Below, piece after piece: positions 53,499-64,000 of a stretch of DNA of 64,000 nt (positions are counted from its first letter, which is position 1; each line of letters begins with the position of its first letter). The stretch comes from Singulisphaera sp. GP187. GTDB taxonomy: Bacteria; Planctomycetota; Planctomycetia; Isosphaerales; Isosphaeraceae. The translations under genes and the position numbers were made by a program. The notes under the pieces are model-generated. The model was not told where the DNA came from and made no database searches. It worked only from the letters and a program-made list of their open reading frames with translations. The stretch is from contig NZ_FSRB01000003.1 of the NCBI RefSeq assembly GCF_900129635.1, forward strand, positions 992,001 to 1,056,000. Reading direction: 5' to 3'.

Positions 53499-54554
53499 AT
53501 GCGATTTCGACGTTTGCTCCCGGCCGGATCGTTGATGCTCGCCCTGGGCGTCTCGGCCGTTGCCGACGATGTGGTCCTGGTTCCCAACTCCACCGTCAAG
53601 AACGCGACCGGCGGCCGGGTCCGCGGGACCGTCCAATCCGAATCGGCGAGCGAGGTCGTCGTCAAGCTGGGAACGACCACGACGAACGTGCCGAGCGCGG
53701 AGATCATCTCGATCAACTACACGGGGCAGCCCCCGAGCATGGTGCAGGCCGAATCCCGCGAGGCGGCCGGAGCCCTCGCCGAGGCGGCCGACCTCTACAA
53801 GAAAGCGGCCGGCGAGGCGGATGGCAAACCGTTCATCCAGCAGGCCGCGCAGTTCCACCACGCCAACGCTCTGGCCGAGCTCGCCCTGGCTGACACCGCA
53901 CGCGCCCCTGAGGCGATCACGCTGCTCAACGCGTTTGTGAAAGCGCACCCCAACGGCAGGCAGATCGTCTCAGCGCTCGATAGCCTGGCCCGCCTCCAAC
54001 TCCAAAAGGAGGACTACGCCGCCGTCGAGAAGCTCGTCGCGGAGATGGCGAAACAGCCCCAGAGTGCCGACCGTGCCAGTATCCTTCGCGCCAAGGTCTT
54101 CGCCAAGAAGGGGGAGTTCGATAAGGCGATCACCGAATACGACCGACTGATCAAGGACGCTCCCGAGGGCTCGGCACGCCGGCGCGATGCCCAGTTGGCC
54201 CGGGCCGAAAGCTTGGCGGGACAGAAGAAATTCGAGGCCGCCGAGACCGAGCTACGTTCGGTCATCAATGCAACCTCCCCCGAAGACTACGCGACCCAGT
54301 CGGCCGCCTATAACACCTTGGGCGATTGCCTCCGCGCCGCCGGCAGACCGAAGGAAGCGCTCGACGCCTACCTGCACACCGATATCCTCTACGCCAAGGA
54401 CAAGGAACAGCATCCTCGGGCCCTGGCACATATCTCGCAACTTTGGCGCGTTCTCAAACGCGACGATCGGGCGGACGAGGTCTGGCAGCAGCTCAAAAAG
54501 GACTATCCGAACAGCCGCTGGCTCACGGCCGCGCGATCGACCCCGACTCCCTGA
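53499..54554 (+). CDS. exported TPR-repeat protein, 351 residues
   Basis: A signal peptide (MRFRRLLPAGSLMLALGVSAVADD), a small beta-rich region (residues 25-80; 'GRVRGTVQSESASEVVVKLGTTTTNVPSAEI', which resembles an SH3-like or LSM-like sheet), then TPR repeats ('AADLYKKAAGEADGKPF', 'FDKAITEYDRLIKDAPEG', 'KFEAAETELRSVIN'). It lies 60 bp after the longer TPR gene. Its function is unknown. Confidence 0.7.
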   Translation: MRFRRLLPAGSLMLALGVSAVADDVVLVPNSTVKNATGGRVRGTVQSESASEVVVKLGTTTTNVPSAEIISINYTGQPPSMVQAESREAAGALAEAADLYKKAAGEADGKPFIQQAAQFHHANALAELALADTARAPEAITLLNAFVKAHPNGRQIVSALDSLARLQLQKEDYAAVEKLVAEMAKQPQSADRASILRAKVFAKKGEFDKAITEYDRLIKDAPEGSARRRDAQLARAESLAGQKKFEAAETELRSVINATSPEDYATQSAAYNTLGDCLRAAGRPKEALDAYLHTDILYAKDKEQHPRALAHISQLWRVLKRDDRADEVWQQLKKDYPNSRWLTAARSTPTP

Positions 54555-54724
54555 GCGTGCAAAGCACGCCCAAAGGTGTGCGCCCAATCCGGAACGTCGT
54601 CGAGCGGTTTCTTAATCGGTTGCGCCAGGTGCCATGGGTTCCGAGTCTGGACTCCATGGCACCCAGAATTCCCTCGTCTTCCGGTTCGGATGGGTTCCAA
54701 AGGCACGATGCGGTTCGGGCCGGT

Positions 54725-55942
54725 TCAGAACGGGGGAGGCGCTGCCCCCTTCGGAGTCGCGGGCGCGGTGGCCGGTGGGACACGCGTCACGGCCGGGGAC
54801 GAGGCCCGGCTCTTGGTCGACGCCCCGGACGACCCTCTTGAGCCAGTGCGCGGCGGGGTGATCCCGGCGATTTCACCCCCTTCGGCGGGGTCGGGATTGG
54901 TCGGTTCGACCCCACCGTGGGCCGCCGCGGCGCCGCTGAATCGAATCAGGGTGCCGGCGATCAGGGGAACCGACGACGAAACGACCAGGGCATCCATCGG
55001 CCGAAAGAGACCCGTGACCTGAACCCGCTCGGGGCCGGGATTGCCCAGAATTCGAACCGGGATGTTCGTGACATACTCGTTGCGGATCACCTGAACATGT
55101 GACCCTCCTCCGGAAGTCCCTTTCGCCGGCTGGTGAAGCGCCCGCGCGGGGATCGTGGCCAGGGTTGAGGTTGGCAGCGACGGGCTCAGGGCCCGCTGCC
55201 CCGGCTCGAGTTCCCCCTTCTCATTGGGGAGAATGACCCAGGCGGCCGTAAAGGCCGTGGCCAGTTCACGAAGTGGGGCGAGGGTTTCGGGCAGCGGCAA
55301 TGACGCCTGGACCTTGCCCGCAATCACCTGGCCTTCCACGTTGATTTTGACCGTCGAGCCCACCGTCGCGGCCGTCCGTTCGAGCGGGATCAGCACCCGC
55401 AGGCTCGTGTCATCGGCCAGTTCGGCGACCTTCGCCCCCTTGGGGAGAAACTGGCCGGGGCTGACCGCCACGTCGATCAGGCGACCGGCAAACGGCGCCC
55501 GTAGGGTGCAGCGATCGAGGTCGAGGGTCGCCAGTTCGGCCCTGGCCTGGGCCGCTTCCAACTGCGCCTGGGCGACCGCCGCGTTGGGGGTCTGCTTCAA
55601 CAGGGCTAACGTCGCCTGCATCTCCTTGACGTTCGCGTCCGCAATCTTGACCCGCGCCAGCGCCTCGGCACGATCGAGCTGAGCGATCTCCTGCCGATCG
55701 CGGACCGAGGAGCCGACCGGCAACTCCAGGCTCCGCAAGATGTTGTCGCTCGGCGCGGTGATCGTGACCCGTCGAATCGGCTCGAGGAGCGAGGGAATCT
55801 GGTAGCGGTCGGGCGATTTCAGCTCGAGCGGAATCGACTCGACCTTGGCCGAGTCGGGAACCTGTTGCGCGTGCGTGACTCGCGTTGTCGAAGCCACGAG
55901 TGAGAGACCCAAGAGCGCCGTCGTCCATCCCCGGACCATCAT
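54725..55942 (-). CDS. HlyD-like periplasmic adaptor protein
   Basis: A 405-residue exported protein with a signal peptide (MMVRGWTTALLGLSLVASTTRVTHA) and a membrane-fusion-protein architecture: 'ITAPSDNILRSLELPVGSSVRDRQEIAQLDRAEALARVKIADANV' begins a lipoyl-like part and helical hairpin, 'LRAPFAGRLIDVAVSPGQFLPKGAKVAELADDTSLRVLIPLERT' the second half-motif and barrel. The tail is Pro/Ala-rich and poorly ordered. There is no pump gene beside it, so it may be a stand-alone adaptor or used by a distant transporter. The two adjacent ATGs at 55,942 and 55,939 are equally possible starts. Confidence 0.72.
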   Translation of the reverse strand: MMVRGWTTALLGLSLVASTTRVTHAQQVPDSAKVESIPLELKSPDRYQIPSLLEPIRRVTITAPSDNILRSLELPVGSSVRDRQEIAQLDRAEALARVKIADANVKEMQATLALLKQTPNAAVAQAQLEAAQARAELATLDLDRCTLRAPFAGRLIDVAVSPGQFLPKGAKVAELADDTSLRVLIPLERTAATVGSTVKINVEGQVIAGKVQASLPLPETLAPLRELATAFTAAWVILPNEKGELEPGQRALSPSLPTSTLATIPARALHQPAKGTSGGGSHVQVIRNEYVTNIPVRILGNPGPERVQVTGLFRPMDALVVSSSVPLIAGTLIRFSGAAAAHGGVEPTNPDPAEGGEIAGITPPRTGSRGSSGASTKSRASSPAVTRVPPATAPATPKGAAPPPF

Positions 55943-56176
55943 TGGCAAACCTCGGGTTGGAAGCCTGAGGGAGAAGGGACCAGATCGGCCCCGGATGTGC
56001 GTCCCGCAATTCTCCACCCTAATCCGGAGCCCAGAGCACGTCAACACGCCGGCTCCCCGCGCCCGACGCGGCCGATTCCCGAGTCGATCGCCATCAGTTC
56101 GCGTTGACCAAATCACGAGAATCACCTAGAACGCCGTAAGCAAGGTCTTTTGCATTCTCCGGAGGAGGCGCAACGG

Positions 56177-56974
56177 ATGCGCAACGACCGATCGGGCGTG
56201 GTCACGCGGGCCGTCAATCGTGTCAAACACTGGTCGGTCAGGGCAAGGGATCGGGTCCGCAGTCTGCCCGTCCGCGCCTCGCACCGCGGTCAGGGGCCGC
56301 CACTTCCCCCGGCCCGCCTGATGCATCTCGTCGCCGCGTCCGAGGACGTCTCCTGGTTCCTGGACGGTGGCAAGCAAGCCGCCGCGAGCCTCCGGACCAT
56401 TCTCGCCAAGAACAACGTGGCCATCGAGTCGCTGGGGGCGATCCTCGACTTCGGCTGCGGCGCCGGACGCGTCCTGCGACACTGGGAGAAGCTCCAAGGG
56501 CCCACCCTTCACGGCACCGACTACAACCCGACCCTGATCGGCTGGTGCCAGAAGAACTTGCCGTTCGTGCAGTTCCAGCTCAACGAGCTGGGAGGCGGCC
56601 TCGGCTACCAGGACGAGTCATTCGACCTGATCTACGCCCTTTCCGTCTTCACCCATCTCGACGAACCGCTTCAATTCTTCTGGATCCGTGAGCTCTCACG
56701 AATCCTCCGTCCGGGCGGATACTTGTTCATCACCACACACGGTGAGCATTACCTTCCCCAGCTCGCGGCCGACGAGCAGGAACGGTTCCGCCGCGGCGAG
56801 ATCGTGGTCGTGGGCTCGCGTCGCGAGGGGAGCAACGACTGCGCGACGTTCCATCCCGAAGCCTACATGCGATCGACCTTGGCGGCCGACCTCGAAGTGG
56901 TCGACTTCGTGCCCGAAGGGGCGCTCGGCAACCCGCGGCAAGATGTCTTCCTGTTGCGCAAACCGCGCGTCTAA
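56177..56974 (+). CDS. class I SAM-dependent methyltransferase
   Basis: A 265-residue methyltransferase. The SAM-binding motif I is 'AILDFGCGAGRVLRHWEKL' and the acidic residue on the next strand is in 'HGTDYNPTLIGWCQKNL'; 'FDLIYALSVFTHLDEPLQ' is motif post-II, and 'LRPGGYLFITTHG' motif III. GGAGGAGG precedes the ATG. An earlier in-frame ATG adds nine residues. The N-terminal 60 residues are basic and unlike the fold, so substrate recognition may lie there. The substrate is unknown. Confidence 0.82.
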   Translation: MRNDRSGVVTRAVNRVKHWSVRARDRVRSLPVRASHRGQGPPLPPARLMHLVAASEDVSWFLDGGKQAAASLRTILAKNNVAIESLGAILDFGCGAGRVLRHWEKLQGPTLHGTDYNPTLIGWCQKNLPFVQFQLNELGGGLGYQDESFDLIYALSVFTHLDEPLQFFWIRELSRILRPGGYLFITTHGEHYLPQLAADEQERFRRGEIVVVGSRREGSNDCATFHPEAYMRSTLAADLEVVDFVPEGALGNPRQDVFLLRKPRV

Positions 56975-57148
56975 TCATCTCAGGTTATACGTACATTTTG
57001 TAGTCCTGAAACGGCGATCGTCCGAGCGAGTTCTCCACGTTGGACGGTCGCCCAAAGCATCGACGTAATTGGATGGGTACCAGCGGCGAGAGCTTCGTTT
57101 CCCTCCCTCCCCCCCCCCCGACCGGGAACGCCGGAGCGATTGCCGACC

Positions 57149-57937
57149 ATGATCACGTTGCTCCAGATGGCGCTCTCCGTCGGCCTGAACGCCATCCCGG
57201 TCGGCGGAGTTGTCCTTCGCGGCTGGACCCCGGCCACGGCGTTGACGCTCTACTGGTGTGAGAATCTGGTCGCCGCGCTCCTGATCGCGCTGCGGATCGC
57301 GATCCACCGGCGGCTGACGCGACGACGCGGCCACTACCGGCTCCAGATCAATGCCAAAGGCAATCCTGGCAAGGGAGAGTCCCAAGCCCAAGGCACCTAC
57401 CTGGGCGAGTTCCTCACGATCAGCCTGGCCTTCACCCTGGTTCACGGCATCTTCCTCGCCGCGGTGCTGGCCGTCGTGGTCAAGGTCGGCCCTCATCCCG
57501 CCCAGCTCGTTCAAGGATTGCGCTGGATGGTCGCCGTGCAGGTGGGGAGTTTCGTGCTGGACCTGTTCCAAGTGCGAAAGTGGCCATTCGCCGATCTGAA
57601 GAAGAACGCGGATCGGATCCTCGGCCGGGTCATCCTGATTCAGCTCGCAATCATTGGGGGCATGATGTTCGCGGCCTTCAGTTCGCGACCCGAGGCATTC
57701 TTCGCGGTCTTTGGATTTCTGAAGACGCTGTCGGACGTCGCCAGTCGGATCCCGTACACCCCCAAGCCCGGGGTGGAAGCCCCGCGTTGGTTCCTCTGGT
57801 TCGCCAATCGATTCGACAAGGGCAAGCACTGGAAGACCGGCCAGGACGCCGCAACCTGGTGGCGCGAGACGAGACTGGCCGAGCGGCGCCGGGTTGACGA
57901 GGACGAGTTGGTGATCGAGTCACCCGAGGGAGCGTAG
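57149..57937 (+). CDS. DUF6498-like multi-pass membrane protein
   Basis: A 262-residue protein with about six hydrophobic segments, e.g. 'ITLLQMALSVGLNAIPVGGVVL', 'ATALTLYWCENLVAALLIALRI', 'LTISLAFTLVHGIFLAAVLAVVV', 'VILIQLAIIGGMMFAAF'. 'ALTLYWCENLVAALLIALRI' and the following loop resemble the DUF6498 family. The role is unknown. A run of 11 C lies 30 bases before the start, where homopolymer error could hide an upstream start; the ATG at 57,149 is chosen. Confidence 0.6.
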   Translation: MITLLQMALSVGLNAIPVGGVVLRGWTPATALTLYWCENLVAALLIALRIAIHRRLTRRRGHYRLQINAKGNPGKGESQAQGTYLGEFLTISLAFTLVHGIFLAAVLAVVVKVGPHPAQLVQGLRWMVAVQVGSFVLDLFQVRKWPFADLKKNADRILGRVILIQLAIIGGMMFAAFSSRPEAFFAVFGFLKTLSDVASRIPYTPKPGVEAPRWFLWFANRFDKGKHWKTGQDAATWWRETRLAERRRVDEDELVIESPEGA

Positions 57938-57954
57938 GGATCAATGGGATCACA

Positions 57955-59541
<1,587 letters not shown>

Positions 59542-59790
59542 GTCTCGTCGATCACACCTGGGGTTGTCAGCTCAATGCGCCAAGCCGGTCAGAGCCGACA
59601 CCATGTGGTCGGCTCGAGTCCTCAGCTTCGTCGGGTTGCAGCCCCCGAGCCCACGGTTCCGAGTCGCTCCAAACCGTGATCCGCCTCAAGCTGACATCGT
59701 ACCCGAAACCCCGGGTCAGAGCGATCTCAGCAGAAATCGGGGCCGTGGGATCATTGACATCAAAAGACTGACAATTACAAAACCACGGAT

Positions 59791-60030
59791 TCAAGCAACA
59801 ATACGCAGGGCGATGTACGGAACGAGGTTAAACAGGATGATGCCGATCTTATAGAACGTCATCCCGGCGAGTTGGATCAGATCCATCTGCTCGGCCGTCA
59901 TGCGATACCAGCGGCCGAGTCGATGCATCCAGTCGCGTGCAAACAGGAACAACAAGGCCCACAACACGAGCACCCCGTAGTTGATGATCGTCGACCACAG
60001 GAGGACACCACGCACCACCTCGATGTTCAT
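59791..60030 (-). CDS. DUF6868-family small membrane protein
   Basis: A 79-residue protein with two hydrophobic segments ('STIINYGVLVLWALLFLFARDWM', 'AGMTFYKIGIILFNLVPYIALRIVA') separated by an amphipathic loop, a pattern I know from DUF6868. GGAGGTGGAG lies directly before the ATG. Function is unknown. Confidence 0.75.
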   Translation of the reverse strand: MNIEVVRGVLLWSTIINYGVLVLWALLFLFARDWMHRLGRWYRMTAEQMDLIQLAGMTFYKIGIILFNLVPYIALRIVA

Positions 60031-60297
60031 GCTCCACCTCCACGTGACTTGGGGAAGCCCATTTCGGTCAAGCTACCTTTCAGCTTAACGTAGCCTGGTC
60101 GCCGTTTGCCACAGCCCAGCCCGGGGCGGAACCGCCCTGTGCGCGCTGAGCTCGCCGAGGCTTTGGAAACATGGGTCCCCCCTGGCGATGGGGGGGCGGG
60201 GCCGCTAGCATCGGTCGGAGACGCGGTCGCGGCCCGGGTGCACCGCGGTCTCGACCCCAACAGCCGAACCAAAAAAATGACGAGGGGAGAACCCAGC

Positions 60298-61647
60298 ATG
60301 GCGACGGATCGGATTACCAGGCGCGGTTTCGTGGGTGCGGTGGGGGTCACGGCCGGTTCGGCCGCGGTCCTGGGCGCGAGTGGGCAGGCGGTCGCGGCCA
60401 ACGACAAGATCCGGCTCGGCATTATCGGCTCGGGCAGCCGGGGAATGCAGGTCCTCGAAACCTTTCTGACCAACCCCGAAGTCGACATCGTGGCCGTCGC
60501 CGACGTGGACGACAAGCACGCCGAGCATTGCGCGAAGCACGTGAAGTCGAAGCGAGGGAATGACCCGGTCACCGCACGCGACTACCACGCGATGCTCGAT
60601 CGCAAGGACGTCGACGCGGTGATCATCGCCACTCCCGACCACTGGCACGCCCTGCCCGCGATCGAAGCGGTGCTCGCCGGCAAGGACGTTTACGTCGAGA
60701 AGCCGGTCGCGCACAACGTGGCCGAAGGGCAGGCGATGCTCCGGGCCGCCCGGAAGACGAACAAGGTCATGGCCGTCGGCACCCAGCAGCGGTCGTCGTC
60801 GCACTTCCAGGAAGCCGTCGAGACCGTGCGCTCGGGGAAACTCGGCAAGGTGTTCTGGGTGCAAACCTGGAACTATGAAAACATCAGTCCCGTCGGTCTC
60901 GGCCGGCCTTCCGACACGGAACCGCCGGCGAGCGTCGACTACGACCGCTGGCTCGGCCCCGCGCCCAAGCGAGCGTTCAACCCGAACCGGTTCCATCTCC
61001 TCTTCCGCTGGTTCTCCGACTACGCCGGCGGGATGATGAGCGACTGGGGCGTCCACCTCAACGACATCGTCCTCTGGGCGCTCGACGCCAAGGGGCCCGA
61101 ATCCGTCACGTCGACCGGCGGGATCTTCACGTCCGACGACAACCGTGACACGCCCGACACCTTGCAGGTCGTTTATGACTTCCCGGGCTGCACCCTGACC
61201 TACTCGATGCGGAAGGGGAACGGCCTGCCGCTCAACGGCCATGACTATGGCATCCTCTTTTGCGGAACCGACGGCAGCCTGCTCCTCGATCGGTCCGGCT
61301 TCGAGATCATCCCGGACAAAGTCATCCTGCCGTATGGGATCAGGCAGGCGCAGGGCGACCGGCCACTCCGCAAGATCGACCTCGAAGGGCGGAAGGTCAA
61401 AGGGGTCGACGGCCAAGGGCCCCACATCAGGAACTTCCTCGACTGCCTCAAGTCGCGGGAACGTCCCACCTGCGATATCGAAATCGCCCATCGCTCGACC
61501 AACACCTGCCACCTCGGGAACATCGCCTTCAAGCTCGGGCGAAAACTCGTCTGGGACAACGCCACCGAATCGTTTAAGAACGACAACGAAGCCAACGCGT
61601 TGCTCTCGCGCGAACCGAGGCGCGGCTACGAGTTGCCCCAAGTCTAA
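60298..61647 (+). CDS. Gfo/Idh/MocA-family oxidoreductase, Tat-exported
   Basis: A 449-residue NAD(P)-dependent sugar-type oxidoreductase. The Tat signal is 'TRRGFVGAVGVTAGSAAVLGASGQAVAA', so it is exported folded. The Rossmann motif is 'IRLGIIGSGSRGMQVL', the signature 'KDVYVEKPVAHNVAEGQAML' holds the catalytic-type Lys, and 'GGGMMSDWGVHLNDIVLWA' is typical of planctomycete Gfo/Idh/MocA proteins. GGGGAG lies ten bases before the ATG; the long upstream frame is not coding-like. It should oxidise a sugar or polyol derivative in the periplasm. Confidence 0.9.
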   Translation: MATDRITRRGFVGAVGVTAGSAAVLGASGQAVAANDKIRLGIIGSGSRGMQVLETFLTNPEVDIVAVADVDDKHAEHCAKHVKSKRGNDPVTARDYHAMLDRKDVDAVIIATPDHWHALPAIEAVLAGKDVYVEKPVAHNVAEGQAMLRAARKTNKVMAVGTQQRSSSHFQEAVETVRSGKLGKVFWVQTWNYENISPVGLGRPSDTEPPASVDYDRWLGPAPKRAFNPNRFHLLFRWFSDYAGGMMSDWGVHLNDIVLWALDAKGPESVTSTGGIFTSDDNRDTPDTLQVVYDFPGCTLTYSMRKGNGLPLNGHDYGILFCGTDGSLLLDRSGFEIIPDKVILPYGIRQAQGDRPLRKIDLEGRKVKGVDGQGPHIRNFLDCLKSRERPTCDIEIAHRSTNTCHLGNIAFKLGRKLVWDNATESFKNDNEANALLSREPRRGYELPQV

Positions 61648-61690
61648 ATCGTTGGTCTGGCGGCTTGGAATCGGAATCGAAGAGGTAGGC

Positions 61691-61918
61691 ATGACTCCGC
61701 AAACCGGTCTGAAACTCCGACTCGTCGCCTACCTCATCGAAGCGATCTCCATGATCGGCCTCGTCTTCGCCTCCAGGCAGCGAGTCGAGCCCCGGCTGTT
61801 TGCCGGGCTCGACCCGCGCCAGTGGAGCGCGGGCCTCGCTTTCGGCCTTGTCCTCTGGATCATCAGCACCGCGATCATCCAATGGCCTCGAAAGAAGGGG
61901 GCCGGGCCGGCCGAGTAG
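61691..61918 (+). CDS. small two-helix membrane protein
   Basis: A 75-residue protein with two hydrophobic segments ('LVAYLIEAISMIGLVFA', 'WSAGLAFGLVLWIISTAIIQW') and a basic C-terminus. It starts 44 bases after the oxidoreductase, so it is probably co-transcribed. No family is recognised. Confidence 0.6.
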   Translation: MTPQTGLKLRLVAYLIEAISMIGLVFASRQRVEPRLFAGLDPRQWSAGLAFGLVLWIISTAIIQWPRKKGAGPAE

Positions 61919-61969
61919 CCCCCGAGCACGTCACATGGGTCCGAATTCTCAACTCAAGCCGAGTGGGTC

Positions 61970-62965
61970 CTACGCGCCTGGTTCGCGCGACGAGAGTTCC
62001 GGCTTCATCTCCTCGAAATCCGGCGACGAGGGGGGATCCACCTTCTGCCCGTACGTCTTCCCGAGCGGGGACGCGTCTTCAATAATCTTGTTCTGCTCGG
62101 CGGCGGTGAGGACGACTACGCTCGAGATCCAGAACCAGAAGAGCAAGACCATCACGCCTCCGAGCGACCCGTACGCCTGGTTGTAATTGGCAAAATTCTG
62201 AACATAGATCCGAAATCCAAACGTCTGGACCATGAAGGCAAACGTTCCCACAACACTGCCAGGGGTGATCCATTCCCAACGCTGCTGGGCGTCGGGGCCG
62301 TTGTAGAAGGTCAGGGCGAAGCTGACCGAGACCATCAAAAAGACCACGACCCACTGAATGATCGTGGCGACGATCTGGGCGGGCGTGCTTAATCCGAGCC
62401 AGCTCAAAATCTGCGGCCAAGCGACGATCGCAAGCAGAGAGCCGACCAGAATGATCGCCTGGATCAAGGTCATCACAATCGCCGTGAGCCGCAGCTTCCA
62501 GAACGGTCGGGTCTCGGTCACCCCATAGATCCGGTTCATCGCGTCGATCACGGCGAGGAAAAGGCTTGAGGCCAGCCAGATCGTGACCGCCAGGCCCAAC
62601 GAGATCAGACCGAGATGTGAATCCTTCTGGATTCTCACGATCTGGTCCTTGATCACCCCATACGCTTCCTTGGGAAACATCGTCCGCAACGTCGAATCGA
62701 GTTGCTCGACGGTCAAGTTCGCCACGCCGACCGTATTTCCTGAGCGTCCAGTCAAGTCGGGCAAGAGCTGGACCACCAGGGTCAGAACCAGGCCGAGAAA
62801 CGGCACGAGCGCCAGCATCGCGTAAAAGGCGACGGCCGCGGCCCTGGTGAAGACTTCGTGTTCCTCAACCTTGTGCCACGTTCTGACGATGAGCTCGCGG
62901 ACGCTCAGACCGCCGAGCGTCAGCGCCTCGCGGAGTCGAAACGGAAGAAACATAGTCGCCTTCAT
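61970..62965 (-). CDS. YihY/BrkB family membrane protein
   Basis: A 331-residue protein with about six membrane helices. 'HEVFTRAAAVAFYAMLALVPFLGLVLTLVVQLL' contains the family 'A-A-A-V-A-F-Y' core, and the C-terminal 'YGSLGGVMVLLFWFWISSVVVLTAAEQN' is the usual YihY/BrkB end. The ATG at 62,965 is preferred; the long upstream frame is not coding-like and would overlap a terminator. Proteins of this family have been called RNase BN in error; their role is unknown. Confidence 0.85.
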   Translation of the reverse strand: MKATMFLPFRLREALTLGGLSVRELIVRTWHKVEEHEVFTRAAAVAFYAMLALVPFLGLVLTLVVQLLPDLTGRSGNTVGVANLTVEQLDSTLRTMFPKEAYGVIKDQIVRIQKDSHLGLISLGLAVTIWLASSLFLAVIDAMNRIYGVTETRPFWKLRLTAIVMTLIQAIILVGSLLAIVAWPQILSWLGLSTPAQIVATIIQWVVVFLMVSVSFALTFYNGPDAQQRWEWITPGSVVGTFAFMVQTFGFRIYVQNFANYNQAYGSLGGVMVLLFWFWISSVVVLTAAEQNKIIEDASPLGKTYGQKVDPPSSPDFEEMKPELSSREPGA

Positions 62966-63005
62966 TCCTTTCGATTCCGGGCCTGTTCCTGTGCCACCAA
63001 ACAAG

Positions 63006-63039
63006 AGCGGCCCCCGGGTCGATTCTCCCGAGGGCCGCT
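63006..63039 (-). terminator. terminator hairpin after the ferritin-like gene
   Basis: AGCGGCCC (63,006-63,013) pairs with GGGCCGCT (63,032-63,039), with additional pairing in the CCGGG part of the loop. On the minus strand it is followed by CTTGTTTGG. It lies 39 bases past the stop of the ferritin-like gene and 41 bases before the YihY start. Confidence 0.6.
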
Positions 63040-63077
63040 GGTGTCGCTTCGATTCAACGGTCTCGGTCGCCCAAGGT

Positions 63078-63590
63078 TTACTTCGGGTTGGCGGTGGCGT
63101 CCTCGGCGACCGCCCCTTGGAAAACAAGGCGATTGAGGCCTTCCTGCAAGGCCTCCCGGTGCGCCTGGTCTTCGGTCAAGACGACGGCCAGCTCACGCGC
63201 GCTTTCCGCGTCGCCCAGGTTCTGGAACGTCTGGACCCAGGCGGTACACCAGTGAATCGCGTTGGCCTTGGCGACCAAGTCGTGGGCGACCCGCTGGTGT
63301 GCTGAGCTCCCCATTTCGCTGACCCGCTCCTTGAGCCGGCCCAGGGTCTCGCCGATCCCGCCCGTGACACTCCGGGAGGGCGTGTAGCCATAGCGGGTGG
63401 CGATGGTTTCGACGATCGCAAGGTGCCGTTCATCGGCCGCGGCAATCTCATGGTAGATCACCCCGAGCGAAGGGTCGGGCGGTGCCTGCGACCGCGCCTT
63501 GGCTTCGTCGAGCAGGCATTGTTCCGCGCCGATCCCCTTGGAGAACTCCGTTGCGATCCAGGTGCGATTGATTGTGGATGCACTCGCCAT
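63078..63590 (-). CDS. ferritin-like helical protein
   Basis: A 170-residue, mostly helical protein. 'GVIYHEIAAADERHLAIVETIATRYGY' has an E-x6-H-type pattern seen in ferritin-like and stress-related YciF/DUF892 proteins; a second Glu/His pair follows in 'LTEDQAHREALQEGL'. Whether metal is bound is uncertain. The ATG at 63,590 is chosen because the earlier frame is not helical. It is transcribed toward the YihY gene and ends in a hairpin. Confidence 0.55.
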   Translation of the reverse strand: MASASTINRTWIATEFSKGIGAEQCLLDEAKARSQAPPDPSLGVIYHEIAAADERHLAIVETIATRYGYTPSRSVTGGIGETLGRLKERVSEMGSSAHQRVAHDLVAKANAIHWCTAWVQTFQNLGDAESARELAVVLTEDQAHREALQEGLNRLVFQGAVAEDATANPK

Positions 63591-63715
63591 CAAGGGCCTG
63601 ACTTTCTGATCTGAGGTGATGATCGATTGGCCTGTCCCTGGATTCTCGCGGTCCGACCGCTCGATCCTTTGCAGGGCAACCTTCATGCCAAGCTCAGGAA
63701 TTGCTCCCCCTGACG

Positions 63716-64000
63716 TCACTTCGTTTCCGACCGTGCCGGCCAATCGAGGATGATGGTACTCCCACGCGTCTCGTCCACCTCGAGCCGGGCGGCTCCGCCG
63801 AACATCTCGCTGATCCGCGCCGCGATCGCCAGGTCCATGCCGCGCCGTTCGGCGGCCGTCCCGCACAGCCGCTCGAACAGGTCGGAGCGAAGTTCGACCG
63901 ACGTGACCGTCGGAGGCGGGGGATGCTTGACGCTAAACTCGGTGACCCAGCGGTCCGGCCCGCCGTGCAGGGTGACATGGACCCCCTCGACCTTGGACGC
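63716..64000 (-). CDS. probable histidine kinase, C-terminal part (cut by window end)
   Basis: The frame is open to the last base, so the 5' part is missing. The visible 94 residues end in 'RRGMDLAIAARISEMFGGAARLEVDETRGSTIILDWPARSETK', which resembles the last block of a HATPase_c domain ('GLGLAI...I...GG...GSTF-hydrophobic'). The G-x-G-L motif is degenerate (GMDLAI), so activity is not assured. Confidence 0.5.
   Translation of the reverse strand, partial: ASKVEGVHVTLHGGPDRWVTEFSVKHPPPPTVTSVELRSDLFERLCGTAAERRGMDLAIAARISEMFGGAARLEVDETRGSTIILDWPARSETK

Overview
The window is a high-GC chromosomal segment that I read as coming from a planctomycete, most likely of the Isosphaeraceae/Isosphaerales. 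This is inferred from gene content, because there is no rRNA gene here. Supporting signs are secreted proteins with an N-terminal 'LEDR' motif, DUF1559-like and DUF6868-like proteins, very long AsmA-like and TPR proteins, Tat-exported Gfo/Idh/MocA oxidoreductases, and many small lineage-style membrane proteins with no recognisable family.

Layout. 1-9,830 is core-like. It holds the end of a DUF502 protein, the groES-groEL operon with a clear terminator, an M19 dipeptidase, a secreted protein, a CnoX/YbbN-type thioredoxin-TPR protein, a secretin-like secreted protein and a spinster-type MFS transporter. About 9,950-21,750 is an accessory island: two different IS630 elements (9,953-11,369 and 18,380-19,541), an IS1634-like element (12,263-14,503) that splits an unknown gene, a large serine recombinase, a truncated RAYT (REP-associated transposase) with two related palindromes, decayed membrane-protein fragments including a diverged partial copy of the nearby MFS gene, and a two-gene unit of a RelE/ParE-like toxin and a Shedu-like (DUF4263) nuclease. 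22,370-31,663 returns to core-like genes: HEAT-repeat protein, two secreted proteins, a 1360-residue AsmA-like protein, an FkbM methyltransferase and a PP2C phosphatase.

32,209-37,058 is a three-gene unit (alpha/beta hydrolase with a Cys nucleophile, metallophosphoesterase, GMC oxidoreductase) that looks like a sterol or lipid oxidation cassette. Next come a GH25 lysozyme, a PAS/MEKHLA protein, and a TetR - membrane fusion protein - RND efflux operon (45,380 to 39,909) with a well-formed promoter and an overlapping palindromic operator. The right part holds a phosphatase-like protein, a secreted sugar-dehydrogenase/Ig/DUF4214 fusion, a coupled pair of membrane proteins, two exported TPR proteins, a HlyD-like adaptor, a methyltransferase, IlvA, a Gfo/Idh/MocA oxidoreductase, a YihY/BrkB protein, a ferritin-like protein and the end of a probable histidine kinase.

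The most interesting items are the toxin-like/Shedu-like pair in the island, the two REP palindromes that differ by compensating changes, the IS1634-like insertion whose removal restores an in-frame gene, and the Cys-nucleophile hydrolase cassette. All family assignments were made by eye from protein sequence; no database search was possible.
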